This document shows positions 1 through 11,565 of a DNA stretch of 64,000 nt, piece by piece. The notes under the pieces were generated by a model. It was not told the DNA's origin and searched no databases. It worked only from the letters and a program-made list of their open reading frames with translations. A program made the position numbers and the translations under genes. Source of the DNA: Mesostigma viride (lineage: Eukaryota; Streptophyta; Mesostigmatophyceae; Mesostigmatales; Mesostigmataceae); contig RPFO01000448.1 in NCBI GenBank assembly GCA_009746045.1, forward strand, positions 2,465,009-2,529,008, given 5' to 3'. Numbering within the stretch: position 1 is the first letter of the stretch; every line of letters starts with the position of its first letter.

Positions 1-1210
1 TGCCTGTTCCTATGCTCGGACGCAGTGAGCTGAATGTAATTTATGCCTAACAATACCCTCGCAGGCCTGACGGTATTCGTGCTAGAGCTTATCTTTTGCT
101 ATAACACGGGCCTGTACGCTTCTGAGCTGGGAAGCAGCATAGGTAGCAAGGCTGGCTCTGGAGGTTCCAGGGAGAGAGAAAGCCCTGTGAAATATCATGA
201 AGACGTATGGTTTGCCGTGTGCACTCGCGTAGTCTTCCCTGCCCACCCCCCCCCCCCCCCCCCACTACCACCACAACACACGCACACACGGCGCACAAAA
301 GATTTCCCGACCAGATTTCGCCCGTTGGTGTACGAGGGTTCATCAGATGTTGGAGGCAGCCACACTGATGCTGGACTCCCTGGCAGGCCGAGCTGCTTTA
401 TATATAGTCTGGCCTGCGCATGGCTGTCTGCCATTGCACTGCTATTCTTAGCTATGGAAGTTCATCCCTGCACGTGCAAGACATCTCAGCATTGATGACT
501 TCTAACAGAGAGCATCTTCTGGGGCCTTCACTCCGTTCTCTCACACTGACCTGCAAGTATGCTTGATTGCCTGCATGCAAGGTGCAACAGAATTAGTAAC
601 CTGGTATTGAGATTGTTTAATAATAACAAAGGATTGAGATTTTGTATCTACAGCTTCCATTCCTGTGTAGGCAATGGGAGCAGAGGGAGGCGTGAAGGGA
701 GAATGGGTGGGGCAGGGGGCCTTGGGGAGGGGGGGGGGGCAGTGTGTTGAGATACAATGCAGGACCAGGGGTGCGGGCGAATCACGGCATGCCATGTATT
801 GGCTGTGTGTGTGTCTCTTCTTCTGGCTATGTGCTGCCATTTTGCATGGTCCTTCATGCCCTCAGTGCTCTGCTGTGTGGCTCATCTTTGTCTATATATT
901 CTTTGTATTGGCTGTGAATGAGCCTTTCACTGTGGTTGGTCGTCTCTGAAATGAGCTACTTTTCATGGCATGCTTCTGATGTGCTCGTTCCATTAGCGCA
1001 AGTATTTCGGGCCTGCATGTCGCATAGCCTTAAATATGGAGGGAGTCTAATTAGGCACTACTTGTCCCCGAGAGGTTGCCACAGGCCCCAACCAACATTG
1101 GATCGGTCTATCCTCTTACGTACTCGTTCGTAGCTTGCGCCGCACGTGTCATGAACACGCCGCCTTCATGCCTCGCTCCTGCTCCCAAACCCCCGCGTCT
1201 CTGCCCCCAG
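1..1210. other. Upstream introns or 5' part of the FAM210-like gene, no exon assigned
   Basis: Open frames here (for example 43-495, +) carry no recognisable domain and cross a C-homopolymer (about 247-263) and a CA-rich tract, so they look like intron. A GGCCTGCGCATGGCTGTCTG stretch near 411 resembles the dispersed repeat core described in the findings. Confidence 0.3.
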
Positions 1211-1794
1211 GCGTTCACTTCCAAGGGCGACAACGGCGCGCCCAAGTCGGACGGCGCCAAGGGCCTGCTCGCGCGTTACGGCAGCGCTTACCTACTCACC
1301 AGTATCTCGCTCTCCCTCGTCTCCTTCTCACTCTGCTACGTGCTCGTGGATAGCGGCGTCGACGTGGCGGCCCTGCTGGCAAAGGTAATGTGAAGTGCAA
1401 AGCATGACACTGTATAGTCAGGTATGTGGTAGGACGCTCGTTGGGTGTATGGTAGGCGGCTCCTTGGATGCAGGGTAGCAGGCAAGCTCATTGGGTGTAC
1501 GGTAGGCGGCTCCTTTGATCTATGGTAGGAGGTTCATGCAACAAGCTCTCATAGGACCATCGTTAAACTTGTTTTCCTGTCTACATGCCTGGTTATCCCT
1601 GGATGTGGCAGGTGGGCATCCAGGTTGACTCCGACTCCAGCATGGAGCAGGTTGGCACGGTGGCGCTCGCGTATGCTGCCCATAAAGCGGCATCTCCCAT
1701 CCGTTTCCCACCAACCGTGGCTTTGACTCCGATCGTGGCACGCTGGATGGGCAAGAACATGGATGAATCGGGCGATGCCGATGCCAAGAAATAG
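1211..1794 (+). CDS. FAM210/DUF1279-family protein, last two exons (5' exons not found)
   Basis: Two exons join in phase: 1211-1384 (acceptor ...cccccag, donor GTAATG) and 1612-1794 (acceptor ...tggcag, stop TAG). Together they give about 118 residues with the DUF1279 pattern: an ARYGSAYLL start, a hydrophobic segment around SISLSLVSFSLCYVLV, the SGVDVAALLAKVG motif, then LAYAAHKAASPIRFPPT and ALTPIVARWMG. Known members (FAM210A/B in animals, DUF1279 proteins in plants and algae) are small organelle membrane proteins with one or two membrane segments. Location in mitochondrion or plastid is inference, because the N-terminal targeting region lies in exons I could not place within 1-1210. The C-terminus is hydrophilic (ESGDADAKK). 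The intron carries a roughly 60-bp tandem duplication at 1440-1535. Confidence 0.8.
1440..1535 (+). repeat. Tandem duplication in FAM210 intron
   Basis: The stretch TTGGGTGTATGGTAGGCGGC recurs about 60 bp downstream with one substitution and similar flanks, and a third partial GGTAGGAGGTTC follows. Confidence 0.6.
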
Positions 1795-2240
1795 AGGATG
1801 CCCAAGGCATGCCACTACGATCAATAATAAAAGCCTACCACCACTGAGAGTGAAATTTTCCCTTTTGGGGGTTAATGTCAGACTTCTGTGTCAGATAAGT
1901 GTCAGACTAATTATTCAAATGGTAATTTTCAAATGATCGACATGTCTATATCAAGTGAGACAACTATAGTGAGACATGTTTTTATGTGTGAATAAAATGG
2001 ATCATGTACATAATATGCGCATTTGAACGCCGTGATGCCAGCTAGCTGTTAATTAAGTGAGACAACTATGTTGAACTTTGGAGGAATTAAACTATAGGCA
2101 CCACTTTTTTTTCCCCACCCACCACGACAAGGCTTTTTCTGGCAGTACCAGGTTAAGCATGAGCCAAACATCGCCTCATGCATGCCACGTACGTACGCTG
2201 AAATGCATGCATGACACAATATCTATATTGGGATTTGCAA
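1795..2240. repeat. AT-rich spacer with two AAGTGAGACAACTAT motifs
   Basis: No gene seen. The 15-mer AAGTGAGACAACTAT occurs at 1953-1967 and 2055-2069. The same word recurs at 24143 and 47605, always on the plus strand, and is interpreted as one end of a dispersed element. Confidence 0.5.
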
Positions 2241-2244
2241 GTGC

Positions 2245-2410
2245 TGGGTGCAGACATGGAGGCAGGCGGCCCAACCGGGCCCCCGGCCCCGCACCGCCCA
2301 TGTCAGCGGCGGACTACCTCGCCCCCCCGCTGACCGGCCTGCTCGGCGACCCGTCAGACATGCCTCCTTTCACCTCCCGCGAGGTCATCAGGAGGCGCAA
2401 GGCGAGATGA
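2245..2410 (+). CDS. Possible terminal exon, unknown protein
   Basis: A GC-rich block stands out from its AT-rich surroundings. It is open on the plus strand, preceded by an acceptor-like ...GGGTGCAG, and ends in the basic tail REVIRRRKAR then TGA. The encoded stretch is proline-rich (about 50 residues) and contains SAADYLAPPLTGLLGDPSD. I do not recognise a family. It could be the last exon of a gene whose other exons I cannot place, or chance GC-rich sequence. Confidence 0.25.
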
Positions 2411-3361
2411 AGGTGCCGCGGCTGGCAGCGTCCTCTGCTGCCACGTCAGCAACTCTAGCTCAGAGGCTGAAGGCTGCCATGGCGCCCCCGCCCCCCCCAC
2501 ACACACACATTAATTAGCAGAATTCCTTTGCTGACGTAACCAGCAAGCAACTGGCAGTTATCGTCAAACAGGCAGCCAAGACTGCCGCCACTGCAGTCAG
2601 GTGTCACAAAATGCACATGGCTCAGTTACGACAACGCAATATCATCAGGACTCAACAACTTGGGGATTCCAGGTCGGCGAGCACCCGAATGAGACGGCTC
2701 AAGAACTTACCGAGGCACTGCGAGGCTCGGCGTTCTTTGGGGTGTTGCAGCTCCGCAACAGTGCATGCTGTTATCGAGAGGGCCATCCGACTGCCAGCCG
2801 TCCGAGCTAGCTTGGCCTGGTTCTTGTCACCATATGGCCTCCATATGAACGACAAGCGGCGGGCCGGTCATCGGGGCCCGCCGCCTGGTCAAAATTCCAC
2901 CACCCGTTCAGCATGAACGACGACGTTGCCGGCCCAGCTGAAAGCGAGCTAGGAGCAAGGTCTGGATGGAATCACACCCGCGTCGTGGAGGCCCGGCGGC
3001 AGCATGCAGCACGTACCGCGGGGGGTCCGACGTACCGCAAATGCAGGTGCGTCTTATGCAGCTAGATGGCAGCTTCGCTGCATTCTGTAAAGGTGTTCCT
3101 ATCGACACCGGGAATCCAGAGTCTAATAAGTAGTAAGCGTCCTGCCCCTGACGGTTCCAGTAGGTAGGATGTACACCCTACCCGTCGGCTCGCGGCTAAC
3201 AGGCTTGAATCCCGGAGGGGACAGCCTCGAGCTCTCGAAAAAGTCCCCACCCGTTCCACTGACCCCCATGCATCATGCATCGACCTAGTGGACTGTTACA
3301 CATGGTGGTCGGTGCCGGTATCTTGCATGGGCCAGAACAATATAGCCAGAACAATATAGGG
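2411..3361. other. Gene-poor stretch
   Basis: Short plus-strand frames at 2525-2916 (including an IVKQAAKTAATAV-like run) show no family resemblance and are broken. They may be eroded transposon coding sequence. A CA microsatellite lies near 2497-2511. Confidence 0.3.
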
Positions 3362-3549
3362 CTGTTTCGAAACGTTAAGTGAGATGCCTTCGGATCGCGA
3401 GACTCACACAGCCGCGAAATCATGCCAAAGGTCCTATGTTCGATTCCTTGCTGGTCGCTACTAGGCTTTCTTACTTTCTGTGTTTCGCGGAATCTCAGAT
3501 TTGGGCAGCTAGCGTTTTCACGTTAATGTTGCTTTCTGACGACAATGTA
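3362..3549 (+). repeat. Dispersed ~185-bp repeat, copy 1 (possible SINE)
   Basis: Nearly identical to 8690-8872: both run from CTGTTTCGAAACGTTAAGTG to TTTCTGACGACAAT with only a few differences. The internal word ATGTTCGATTCC (3436-3447) resembles a pol III B box (GGTTCGANTCC). No convincing A box was seen, so a tRNA-derived SINE is only a possibility. Confidence 0.7.
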
Positions 3550-4055
3550 AGATCGGTTGATATTAGTTAGATTCGGCTACGTCCTCTAGGTTAGTACGTC
3601 ACACTACAACCAGATTCCAGCCATGGTCAACCTGCCTACTGCCTAGCTACTTCGGCGATACTAGAATATCGCGTAGGTCCGTGCGTAGTACTCCTGCGCA
3701 CTATAGGTCTAGTGGTGAGTCATCTTCTATAGATTCAGCAATATCGGTGTATCATATTGGTGCGTTGTATCATATTCGGTATGGCGGGGACCCCCGGGGA
3801 GGAGTTATCCGACAGTCAACTAGCCTGGGTATGGCTCAGAACTAATATGCTATATGCGATCTGGACTATCCGGAACGAGACGGTTTTCAAAGTGCGGCAC
3901 GCCGTGCACTGAGTACACCAAAGCCGCCGTGGTGAGGCGGTTTATCTTCCTCTGGAACTCAGCAATGCGTCGCGCTTGGCTCTTGGCGCAAGAACAATAC
4001 AAGGTGTGGGACCCCGGGCCCAACAATGACAGGCCCAGCCCCTTGGCGCTCTTCC
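3550..4055. other. Spacer with eroded coding-like sequence
   Basis: No recognisable gene. A minus-strand open frame near 3850-4055 (around RIAEFQRKINRL) is weakly coding-like. It is cut by the hAT-type element that begins at 4064. Confidence 0.25.
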
Positions 4056-5526
4056 ATGCTCTCCAGTGTACAGCCATACGCAATACGCAATCATACGGGG
4101 CCCATGGGTATGGTGTATAATACGCCATACGGGGTATAATACGCAAATCATACGGGGACTCTTGAAAATGCTGTTTTTTGCATGGTTCAGGGGGGTCTTC
4201 AACATTCTGACCAATCAGGCATGTTTTTTTTTGTGTTCTTGCAACACCACTTGCCTTTATTTAACACATCATCACATAATATTGCCGTTGCCGTCGCTGC
4301 ATGCCTACAAATACAAGCATTGTACATCTGTTGTTATTAATAATGTCTGTAAATAGCACAAAATAACAAAGTTGTATGCACAATCAGTGCACACCTGAAA
4401 AGGATAGTAACACAAGTAGATATGCATGCACATTGACACTTGCAGTGGTATAGAGATCGCTGCCACCATTACTGTATGTTGAAGTTAAAAAACCATGCCA
4501 TCACTGCATGGAATGGCTATACTAGGACTGAAATACTGCACATGGTCAGTCGGCCAACTTGCCAAAAGTAATAAGACATTGTGCCAGAAACAGACATCTT
4601 GCCTACTCGTGGTAGGCCACCATGCAATATTGATCTACATGAAGCAAGAATCCATACGGGCTGCCAACAATGTGGCTAGCGTGCAGGATAGCATGCATGC
4701 CAGCAACCCGACCCAGCTTCCCTAAACCATTAACACATATGGTACGGTGGCTGGCTAGCAGCAGCCTGCATGGCTAAATAAGGCATTTATGTGCATCGCG
4801 AGTCACACCAAATACCCCGCAGCCTGCGACGTAATGCCTCCGGCGGCCTCTTGCACTCGCTCACTCTTGCCTCCTTCGCATACGTAGCGCCCATGATATG
4901 GCGGGTGCTAGCCTTGCTCGGGTGGTAGAACCCGAGAATTTTGCATCCAAAAGTGTGCACGTCACTGAGCTAGTAGTTACCTGTCGGCTGCCCTTTCTTG
5001 TTGAGAGTCTGTTCTTTCACGATGTGTGTCCAGACAGTCTCGAATACGGCCTGCATCTCGTCGGCCCCATTATCATCGTGTTCCATAGACCCACACCATC
5101 ACCGTCGCTAGCCATGGTGCCTGGATGTCAATTGTGCTACGATTAATTAAATGTTAGGTGCCAGATGCGCGCCCTTGTTGGCAGACAACATAACTTCGTC
5201 ACCTAATTTCCTCGTCCTTCGTCAGTCCTAGACCCTAGTCCGACACGCAGCAATCTGCAGCAATGCACGTACAGTCGTACATGCACGGCCAGCTTGGCAC
5301 CTGCATCTAGTTCCGGCTCCACGTGCCGTCCAAAATGATGCCAGAAGCTACTTCGAACGAGGTTCATACGCAAAAAATACGCAAAAAATACGCAATACGC
5401 AAAAAATACGCAAACAATACGCAGTGCGTATTTTTTTTCCCATTTTCATACGGAAATCTTGCGTATGGCGTATAATACGCGCCATACGGCGTATTATACG
5501 CCGTATGGCTGTTCACTGATGCTCTC
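4056..5526. mobile_element. Non-autonomous hAT-type DNA transposon with intact TSD
   Basis: The element proper is 4064-5518. Its ends are inverted repeats: left CAGTGTACAGCCATACG, right complement CAGTGAACAGCCATACG. It is flanked by a perfect 8-bp direct repeat ATGCTCTC (4056-4063 and 5519-5526), the target duplication length typical of hAT elements. Both subterminal regions are packed with short ATACGC/GTATAATACGC repeats in both orientations, as expected for transposase binding arrays. The roughly 1.2-kb interior holds only short open frames without a transposase signature, so the copy should depend on transposase supplied elsewhere. Confidence 0.85.
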
Positions 5527-6237
5527 CTGGCTGGGACAGAGCAGGGTGTTTACTTGCATTCCTCACGGTGACCTTACGCGCGTCACTTGGCTCCCCTGGT
5601 CACATAATAATGCTCCTTTCTAAACCTTTCACCTATCACACTACCCTCAGTGGGTAACCAGCTGGTCGATACGTGGTACCTACATGGTTTTTGGCACTTT
5701 TTGACCCCTGAAAATGAAAAAAATCATAACTCATAGACCACAACTCCAAATACCCTCAACCCAGGTGCCACGAATATCTACACTTCAAGGGCTTTCAGAA
5801 TATGCAATAATATCCCGAGTCCATTCAGTGCTTTGCAAGATATTAACTGCCAAAGTTGGACAAAAGACGATCATTTTCAGGCAAGAAAAAGTGAACCTAC
5901 CCCTAAAATCCAGGGCAGGGTTTTAAACATTATTTTAATGATTAGATAATTTCAATTGATAGTCCAGGGGTCCCCAACCAAGGGGGGTGCACTCAGAAAT
6001 GCATTCTGACCATGGCACCACGCTCATATTGACACATGGGTACGAGACGCTAAAATGGGGGAAAATGACATGTCAACCCCTTACTCCTTTCAGATAAGTT
6101 ACACGTCGTGTGGGGCATTGCACATGATGCCAGCATGAAATAAACATCATAAACAATAAAACACACCCTGTGCAAGCTTAAAGCTGACCTAGGCCACGCA
6201 CAAACTTCGTGCCTTGGCCGCGGTGCCAGTGGCCCCA
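5527..6237. other. Spacer between hAT-type element and piggyBac pseudogene
   Basis: AT-rich. A short open frame at 5714-5926 (+) has no recognisable features. I could not identify piggyBac terminal repeats or a matching TTAA pair. Confidence 0.3.
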
Positions 6238-8376
6238 TCAGCCCGGCTCAGCATGCAGATGCACGTTGCATTCTGTGCATGTCATGTTGATCTTGCTGTC
6301 CTCCTTGCATGCAGCGCACCTCTTTTTCACAGGGCTCACACCTGGAGCATGGATAGCAGCCTGGGCAAAGACGACCTTTGGCTTTCTCCATGCCAGGCGG
6401 GCAGGACCGTTGTCAGGGCGCCTGGCCCTCTTGTCCATCTCCTCAGCTGCAAACAGCATCTCCCTTGCCAGCTGCGCCCTGAATTCCTTTTGGCTAGTGA
6501 AAGCATCATCGCCCCGCTGGAGCTGCTGGTACTTGTAGGCAGTGACCACCGCCAGGTTGATGAGCCACAGAAACGTGCGGTGCCACGGGCGCCTCGTGAC
6601 GATCTCCATGTTGCAGTTGGCACCCAGCTGGTCAAACCGGTCCACCCCGCTCTTGTGCTGATCATAGAAGGACTTGACAGTAGGGATGACTACCTCCTCG
6701 AACTCACGGTCCAGTCGGTCCTTAATTCTTGTTCCACCGTTCCTTGGTCACAGGCTCGTCGTTGTCAGGGTTGCCATGCCTGGTGGAGTAGAACCTCACC
6801 ACCTTCGTGTCCACGTAGGTGAATGCAGAGAGTGCCTTGCCAGTGGCAATCTCCCTCATCCTGTGCATCATGTCACCACGCACCATACCCTGTGCCTTTG
6901 CCTCCTGGTCGGTGATGTTGATGTCAGCAGGGTAGCACTTCTTGTCCTTCCTGACCGTGCCCACATAGAACAGCCCCTTCTCAGCTAGCCACTCAGCGAG
7001 CGGTGCGGAGCTAAAGAAGTTATCTGCCACAACTGTCGCGTTTGGTGGCAGCCTAGCATAAACCTTGTGCACCAAGCCTGCCACCCACGTGGCCCCAGTA
7101 GCCTTCCCACCTGCCCCAGCTGCCAGCAAGCCCAGCTCCTCGTGCGTGGGCAGCCCCACCGACCACCGCTGACCGCCCAGAAAAGGAATGAAATAGAGCA
7201 GGACACCTAGCTGTTTGCCCACATGCAATGGCGTAATGCTTTACCCCCCAGCGCGAATGCGAGGGCTTGTCTGGCATGTACTGACGAATATCATTCTTGC
7301 CCCTTGTGAACTCCATCGACTCATCCACAGCTACCACCCCGCTTGGTGTGAACGTGCCATTGCACAGGTTGCCCTGAATGTGCTCGATCATCCTACGTGA
7401 ATACCACATGGGGTCATAGTCAGGGTCGTCCTTTGCCATTACGCGCTCGTCTCCGCTGACATCCCTCACACTCAGATTGCGCAGAATATCCTGAAATCTG
7501 TTGAGTGTCATGATGGCCTGAATGCTTGCTAGACCAATATAACAGTCGCTAGACCAGTATGTGGCGAAGCTACCCTTGTGCCAGTGAATGGACATCAGCA
7601 GCAGGCAGGAGATGAAACGGAGGAGCTCAGCAGACGTGCAAGGCTCCCAAGTGCGCCCCTTCTTACTCGCGGCAGCCAGATCGTCCCGGCGCCCTTGCGC
7701 CTTACGGTTGGTCCACTTCGCCACCATGTCGATGAACTCAATGTGCAGCACCAGATGGAAAAATGCGAGGCATGTCAAACCCTCTCCCCTCTCATGCAGC
7801 TTTGCACGAGGAGGAGGTTCTTTGGCCGCTGCCGGCATGTCCAGATCGTAGCCTCCCCACAAATCTGCCCCTTCTTGACCATCGGCATCGCTCGTGCCCT
7901 GCCCCGCAGGCCGGTGCCTGGCCACGGCGCCCCCCACTGCCTTGCCCACCGCCAGCAGACCTTCCGCGCTTTGCAGGGCGCACCCCGTCGTCACCATCAT
8001 CGTCGTCCCTCTCATCTACCTCGTCACTCTCTGGCTCAGAATCATCGGCATCGTCTTCGTCGCTCTCTGAACTGCAGCTATCGGAGTTGTCGCCAACCTC
8101 CTTGAAGTTTTTCCTGCCCTGATCGTTCCACCATTTCTCGCACTGGGACTTCTTGTACCACCAACTATTGCCGTCATCCTCGAAGGTCAGCTCCATCTTG
8201 TACCCATCCCGGCCACCGCCAGCGGCACAGGCCGTCACGATACCTACGTAGTCATTGCCCGGGTCGCTAAATTCGATGCCGGGAACGCGCAAAACTCGCC
8301 CTATCCACAATTTTCGCAAGGAAGGCGCCATAACCTTCCCGCGCTCAAACGGACCGATTTCGCGCGAAAATGTCAC
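6238..8376 (-). pseudogene. piggyBac-type transposase (DDE_Tnp_1_7), frameshifted
   Basis: Reading leftward from 8376: an N-terminal basic/aromatic part, then a strongly acidic Ser/Asp/Glu stretch (about 8100-8000), then the transposase core. The core shows the first catalytic Asp in VAVDESMEFTRG, the conserved HSRWGVKHY, the second Asp in VVADNFFSSAPLAEWL followed by YVGTVRKDKK, and the third in SGVDRFDQLGAN. A Cys-rich C-terminal segment (CAACKEDS, CTECNVH) resembles the piggyBac zinc-binding tail. The frame changes at least three times: between about 8015 and 7800, near 7235, and at about 6722 where one extra T gives a stop after WNKN. All three Asp are still present, so the copy looks recently dead. 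Introns instead of frameshifts are possible for the first break but not for the single-base one. Confidence 0.88.
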
Positions 8377-8689
8377 ATGATAATTTCCTTTCCCAGGCTA
8401 TATTTTACAGGCTATGGGGAATTACCCCCCCAACCCTATACTTTTTCTGAATGCTCACGAGTTCCTGGACACATTGGACTACTTGCCACCGTCACATCTG
8501 GCGCGGCGCTCGCGGAAATTCGCGAAATGTGAGGGGTACCCAAACTGGGTGCTGTAGCACCCAGTTTACGGACCATTCCGCCTAACGATATTCCTATTGG
8601 TTAATAAAAAATACCCATTTACCCGGAAAATTCAGCAATATCGGACATATTGGCACCCCTCTCCGGTAAAGAGGTTTTTCGCAGTTGGC
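8377..8689. other. Region 5' of the piggyBac pseudogene
   Basis: No gene. Contains an inverted pair AAACTGGGTGCT / AGCACCCAGTTT near 8541-8567, a small hairpin of unknown role. Confidence 0.4.
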
Positions 8690-8872
8690 CTGTTTCGAAA
8701 CGTTAAGTGAGATGCCTTCGGATCGGGAGACTCACACAGCCGCGAAATCATGCCAAAGGTCCTATGTTCGATTCCTTGCTGGTCGCTACTAGGCTTTCTT
8801 ACTTTCTGTGTTTCGCGGAATCTCAGATTTGGGCAGCTAGCGTTTTCACGTTTCAATGTTTCTGACGACAAT
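8690..8872 (+). repeat. Dispersed ~185-bp repeat, copy 2 (possible SINE)
   Basis: Second copy of 3362-3549 in the same orientation, with the same B-box-like ATGTTCGATTCC. The two copies bracket the hAT-type element and the first piggyBac pseudogene, probably by coincidence. Confidence 0.7.
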
Positions 8873-9262
8873 ATAGCTTTAAGCAGTAAAATTTGCAACA
8901 CCCCAAGTTACGCATGCATGCTGGATTACCTCCGCCTCTGCGCTGTGCATTCATCCCCGAATACCCGGCAGTGGCTGACACCCAACTGTTTTGTCCTCAA
9001 TTGAGGACGGTGCGATACTGTTAATAACTCACTCCAAAAAATTTTATTAAATATGGTTTTTTGAACCATGCTCATACATGATATGTAAATGACATGTCCA
9101 ATATGCTTAACATCCACAATATCTGCCCATGCATTTGCTATATCCGATCATGCGTTGTGAAAGTCAAGCACGCGCGCAGGCGGCGACCAAGAAACAGCCC
9201 CCCCCTATAGTGCATGAGAGAACGGGCTACAAACTCAATGGGATGATGCTAGCAAGTGTCCT
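8873..9262. other. AT-rich spacer
   Basis: No gene or strong repeat seen. Confidence 0.3.
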
Positions 9263-11565
9263 TTACACATCAGAAGATGTGCCCGTGATGTGGGCCTTGT
9301 AGCACGCGCACCTGTGCTTAATTGCCCGCCAGAGGGCGCACACACGTAGTAGACATTCTTGTTCAGCGTCGAGCACGCACTCCTTGCAGCTGAACCATGC
9401 AGCACGTACTTCATGTGGCACAGCTAGGTAGCACCGCTTCTGCTTCTTCACCCTCTCGAGGGTGTGACCGCTGCCCCCCAGCAGGAGTGGTGTGACCGAC
9501 GTCCTGGTGGGTCGCTGCCGGCGGCCCCCCCCGCGCACAGGGCGCGGCGGCGCGCCCTGCCACCTCGAGGTAGTGGCGGTATGACGCGTTGAAGCCGGGG
9601 ACCACCATGCGCATGGCGAAGAAGCCGTTGGTGTGAGCATGGTGGACATGCTCTCCGAGATCTCACGCGTCTTGTAGTTCTTGGTGTGCCATAATATGCC
9701 GCTCATCGCCATGCCCCGATGCCCGAGCCCTGCCACAGCTGGTTGTTCTGATACGTCGATGCCACCCATCTGGGTGCGGTACAGCTCCCAGATGGGTGAT
9801 GATGCTGTGCATCCTCCCATCCATGCATGCGGTGGTCCATGCAGTACGTACTTCTCCTGCTGGTTGCCCTGCAGCGTGCATGGTGGAGCTGCCACGAGGC
9901 CACAAGCAGGAGGGGCAGCTTGCATGGACATGTGACCATGCACACGTACGCATATAGATGGGCATGGTCTCCTTGTTAGGCAGCGGCACCGCGTCGCCTT
10001 GTACGCCACGTGCTGCCCGCGCGTCTTGAGGTCCGCCATGAGCGCATGCATCCTTGGGGAATTGTTCTAATGTGGCCCGTCTTGACGTTGAGCACCCCGT
10101 ACGTGCATGCCCATCCATGATCGAGATGGGACAGGGCCACCACGGACTTCGCTGCTGGGTGATGATGCTGTGCAGCTAGCCTTCCATCTGCGGTGGTCCC
10201 GCCAGTACTTCTCGATCCTGCTGGTTGCCCTACAGCGTGGTGGAGCACGAGGCCACAAGCAGGAGGGGCAGCTTGGACATGTGACCACACGCATAGATGG
10301 GCATGGTCTCCTTGTTATATAGGTGCCCAGTGGCACCGTCGCCTTGCTTGTACGCCACGTGCTGCCCGCGCGTCTTGAGGTCCGCCATGAGCGCATCCTT
10401 GGGGAAGTTCTTGTGGCCCGTCTTGACGTTGAGCACCCCGTACGTGCCTATCTATCCATGAGATGGGACAGGGCCACTGCACGGACTTCACCGAGCCGGA
10501 CCACGAGTCCGCGATGAGGATGTCGCCCTTGCCCGCCCAGGCACCGAGCCGAACCACGAGCCGCAACGTGAGGCCAGTGGAGTTGCCCCACTCTGCATTG
10601 TGACTCCTTGGTCCCGGCTCATCATGGCTGCGGCCCCGGCCCTCCTGAATCTCCATGCCGATCAGAATGCAGGACTCGGCCGGCTGCATCCGCGATGGTC
10701 TTCAGCTCACGGCCGATCGGCTTGGGCTTTATTATACGATCGAGCGACCACCATGAGCCCCGGCATCCCCTTCCCCAGCCTTAGGTGATCATGCTCTCGT
10801 CCGCGACGAGCAGCGAGCCAGGTGAGACCCCAGACTGCAGGTGCCTGTTCACAGTGTCATACCAGCCCCTAAATGCAGCAAAGTCATCATTTTCTGCAGC
10901 ATCCTCCTTGGGGGGGAACCCGAAAGTCCATGTCATCCGCTCGAATGTCCTGCGGTCCATGAAGCGCTTGAAATTGTTATATCGACAGTGCCGTTCTTCT
11001 CCCAGTAAACTTGGTAACCACCGATCGACAGCAGGGAGAGCCATCATCAAGCAGCGCACGCCAATGAATTGCCAAGAAAGATCCACGGCGTTACCTCCCA
11101 GCCGGCACCATAACCCTTGTCCTGGCCGACCTTGGTCATGTGGCGACAGAAATCAGCTCGACGCCACGGATGAAAAAGCGAACAAACGCAGACGGATCCG
11201 ACGTGCGCGCCTCGGTAAATTAAGCCGACCAAGCTCGCCTTCTTGAGGTCCGCCGAGAAGCTGGCTGCGCGAAAATCGGTCCGGATTGTGGTTTTCGTGG
11301 TCGACCACTGAGGAATGAAGAGCGGGGACGCACCATCGCCAGGCCTGTCCGTGATTATAAACGGTCCCAAACGTCAGGGGCGTGCTGGCGCTCATCGTCG
11401 GAGTCGGTCAGTCGATTTCGTCGGCAAAACCATCCTCCTCCGACTCAGGCTCCACGACAGGAGGCTCCGTCTCAGAGCTCGGCCCTGCACATGCCGCAGC
11501 GTCAACATCCATAGGAACGATCGCCGAGCTCCCAGACCCGGAATATGGCAGGAGCATGTCGAGGG
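9263..11565 (-). pseudogene. Second piggyBac-type transposase (divergent lineage), heavily decayed
   Basis: Reading leftward: an acidic N-terminus (PMDVDAAACAGPSSETEPP, near 11500), then a conserved core segment at 11086-10781 (DLSWQFIGVRCLMM, FERMTWTFGFPP) ending in the first catalytic Asp (VADESMIT). Next comes a stretch around 10690-10500 with GMEIQEGRG, LTLRLVVRLG and the second Asp in ILIADSWSGSVKSV, then VKTGHKNFPKDALMADLKT (about 10430-10380). The third Asp lies in MGGIDVSEQ followed by WHTKNYKTRE (about 9760-9670), and a short Cys-containing tail follows. The frame changes repeatedly. Part of the core is duplicated in tandem (9793-10140 and 10156-10478). It is much more divergent than, and not a recent copy of, the pseudogene at 6238-8376. 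Confidence 0.75.
9793..10478 (-). repeat. Degenerate tandem duplication inside the second piggyBac pseudogene
   Basis: Copy A (9793-10140) and copy B (10156-10478) align over more than 300 bp, from GGGTGATGATGCTGTGCA to GATGGGACAGGGCCAC. Copy A carries extra 4-bp blocks (ATGC/GCAT or GTAC) at several places where B has none. Confidence 0.85.
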
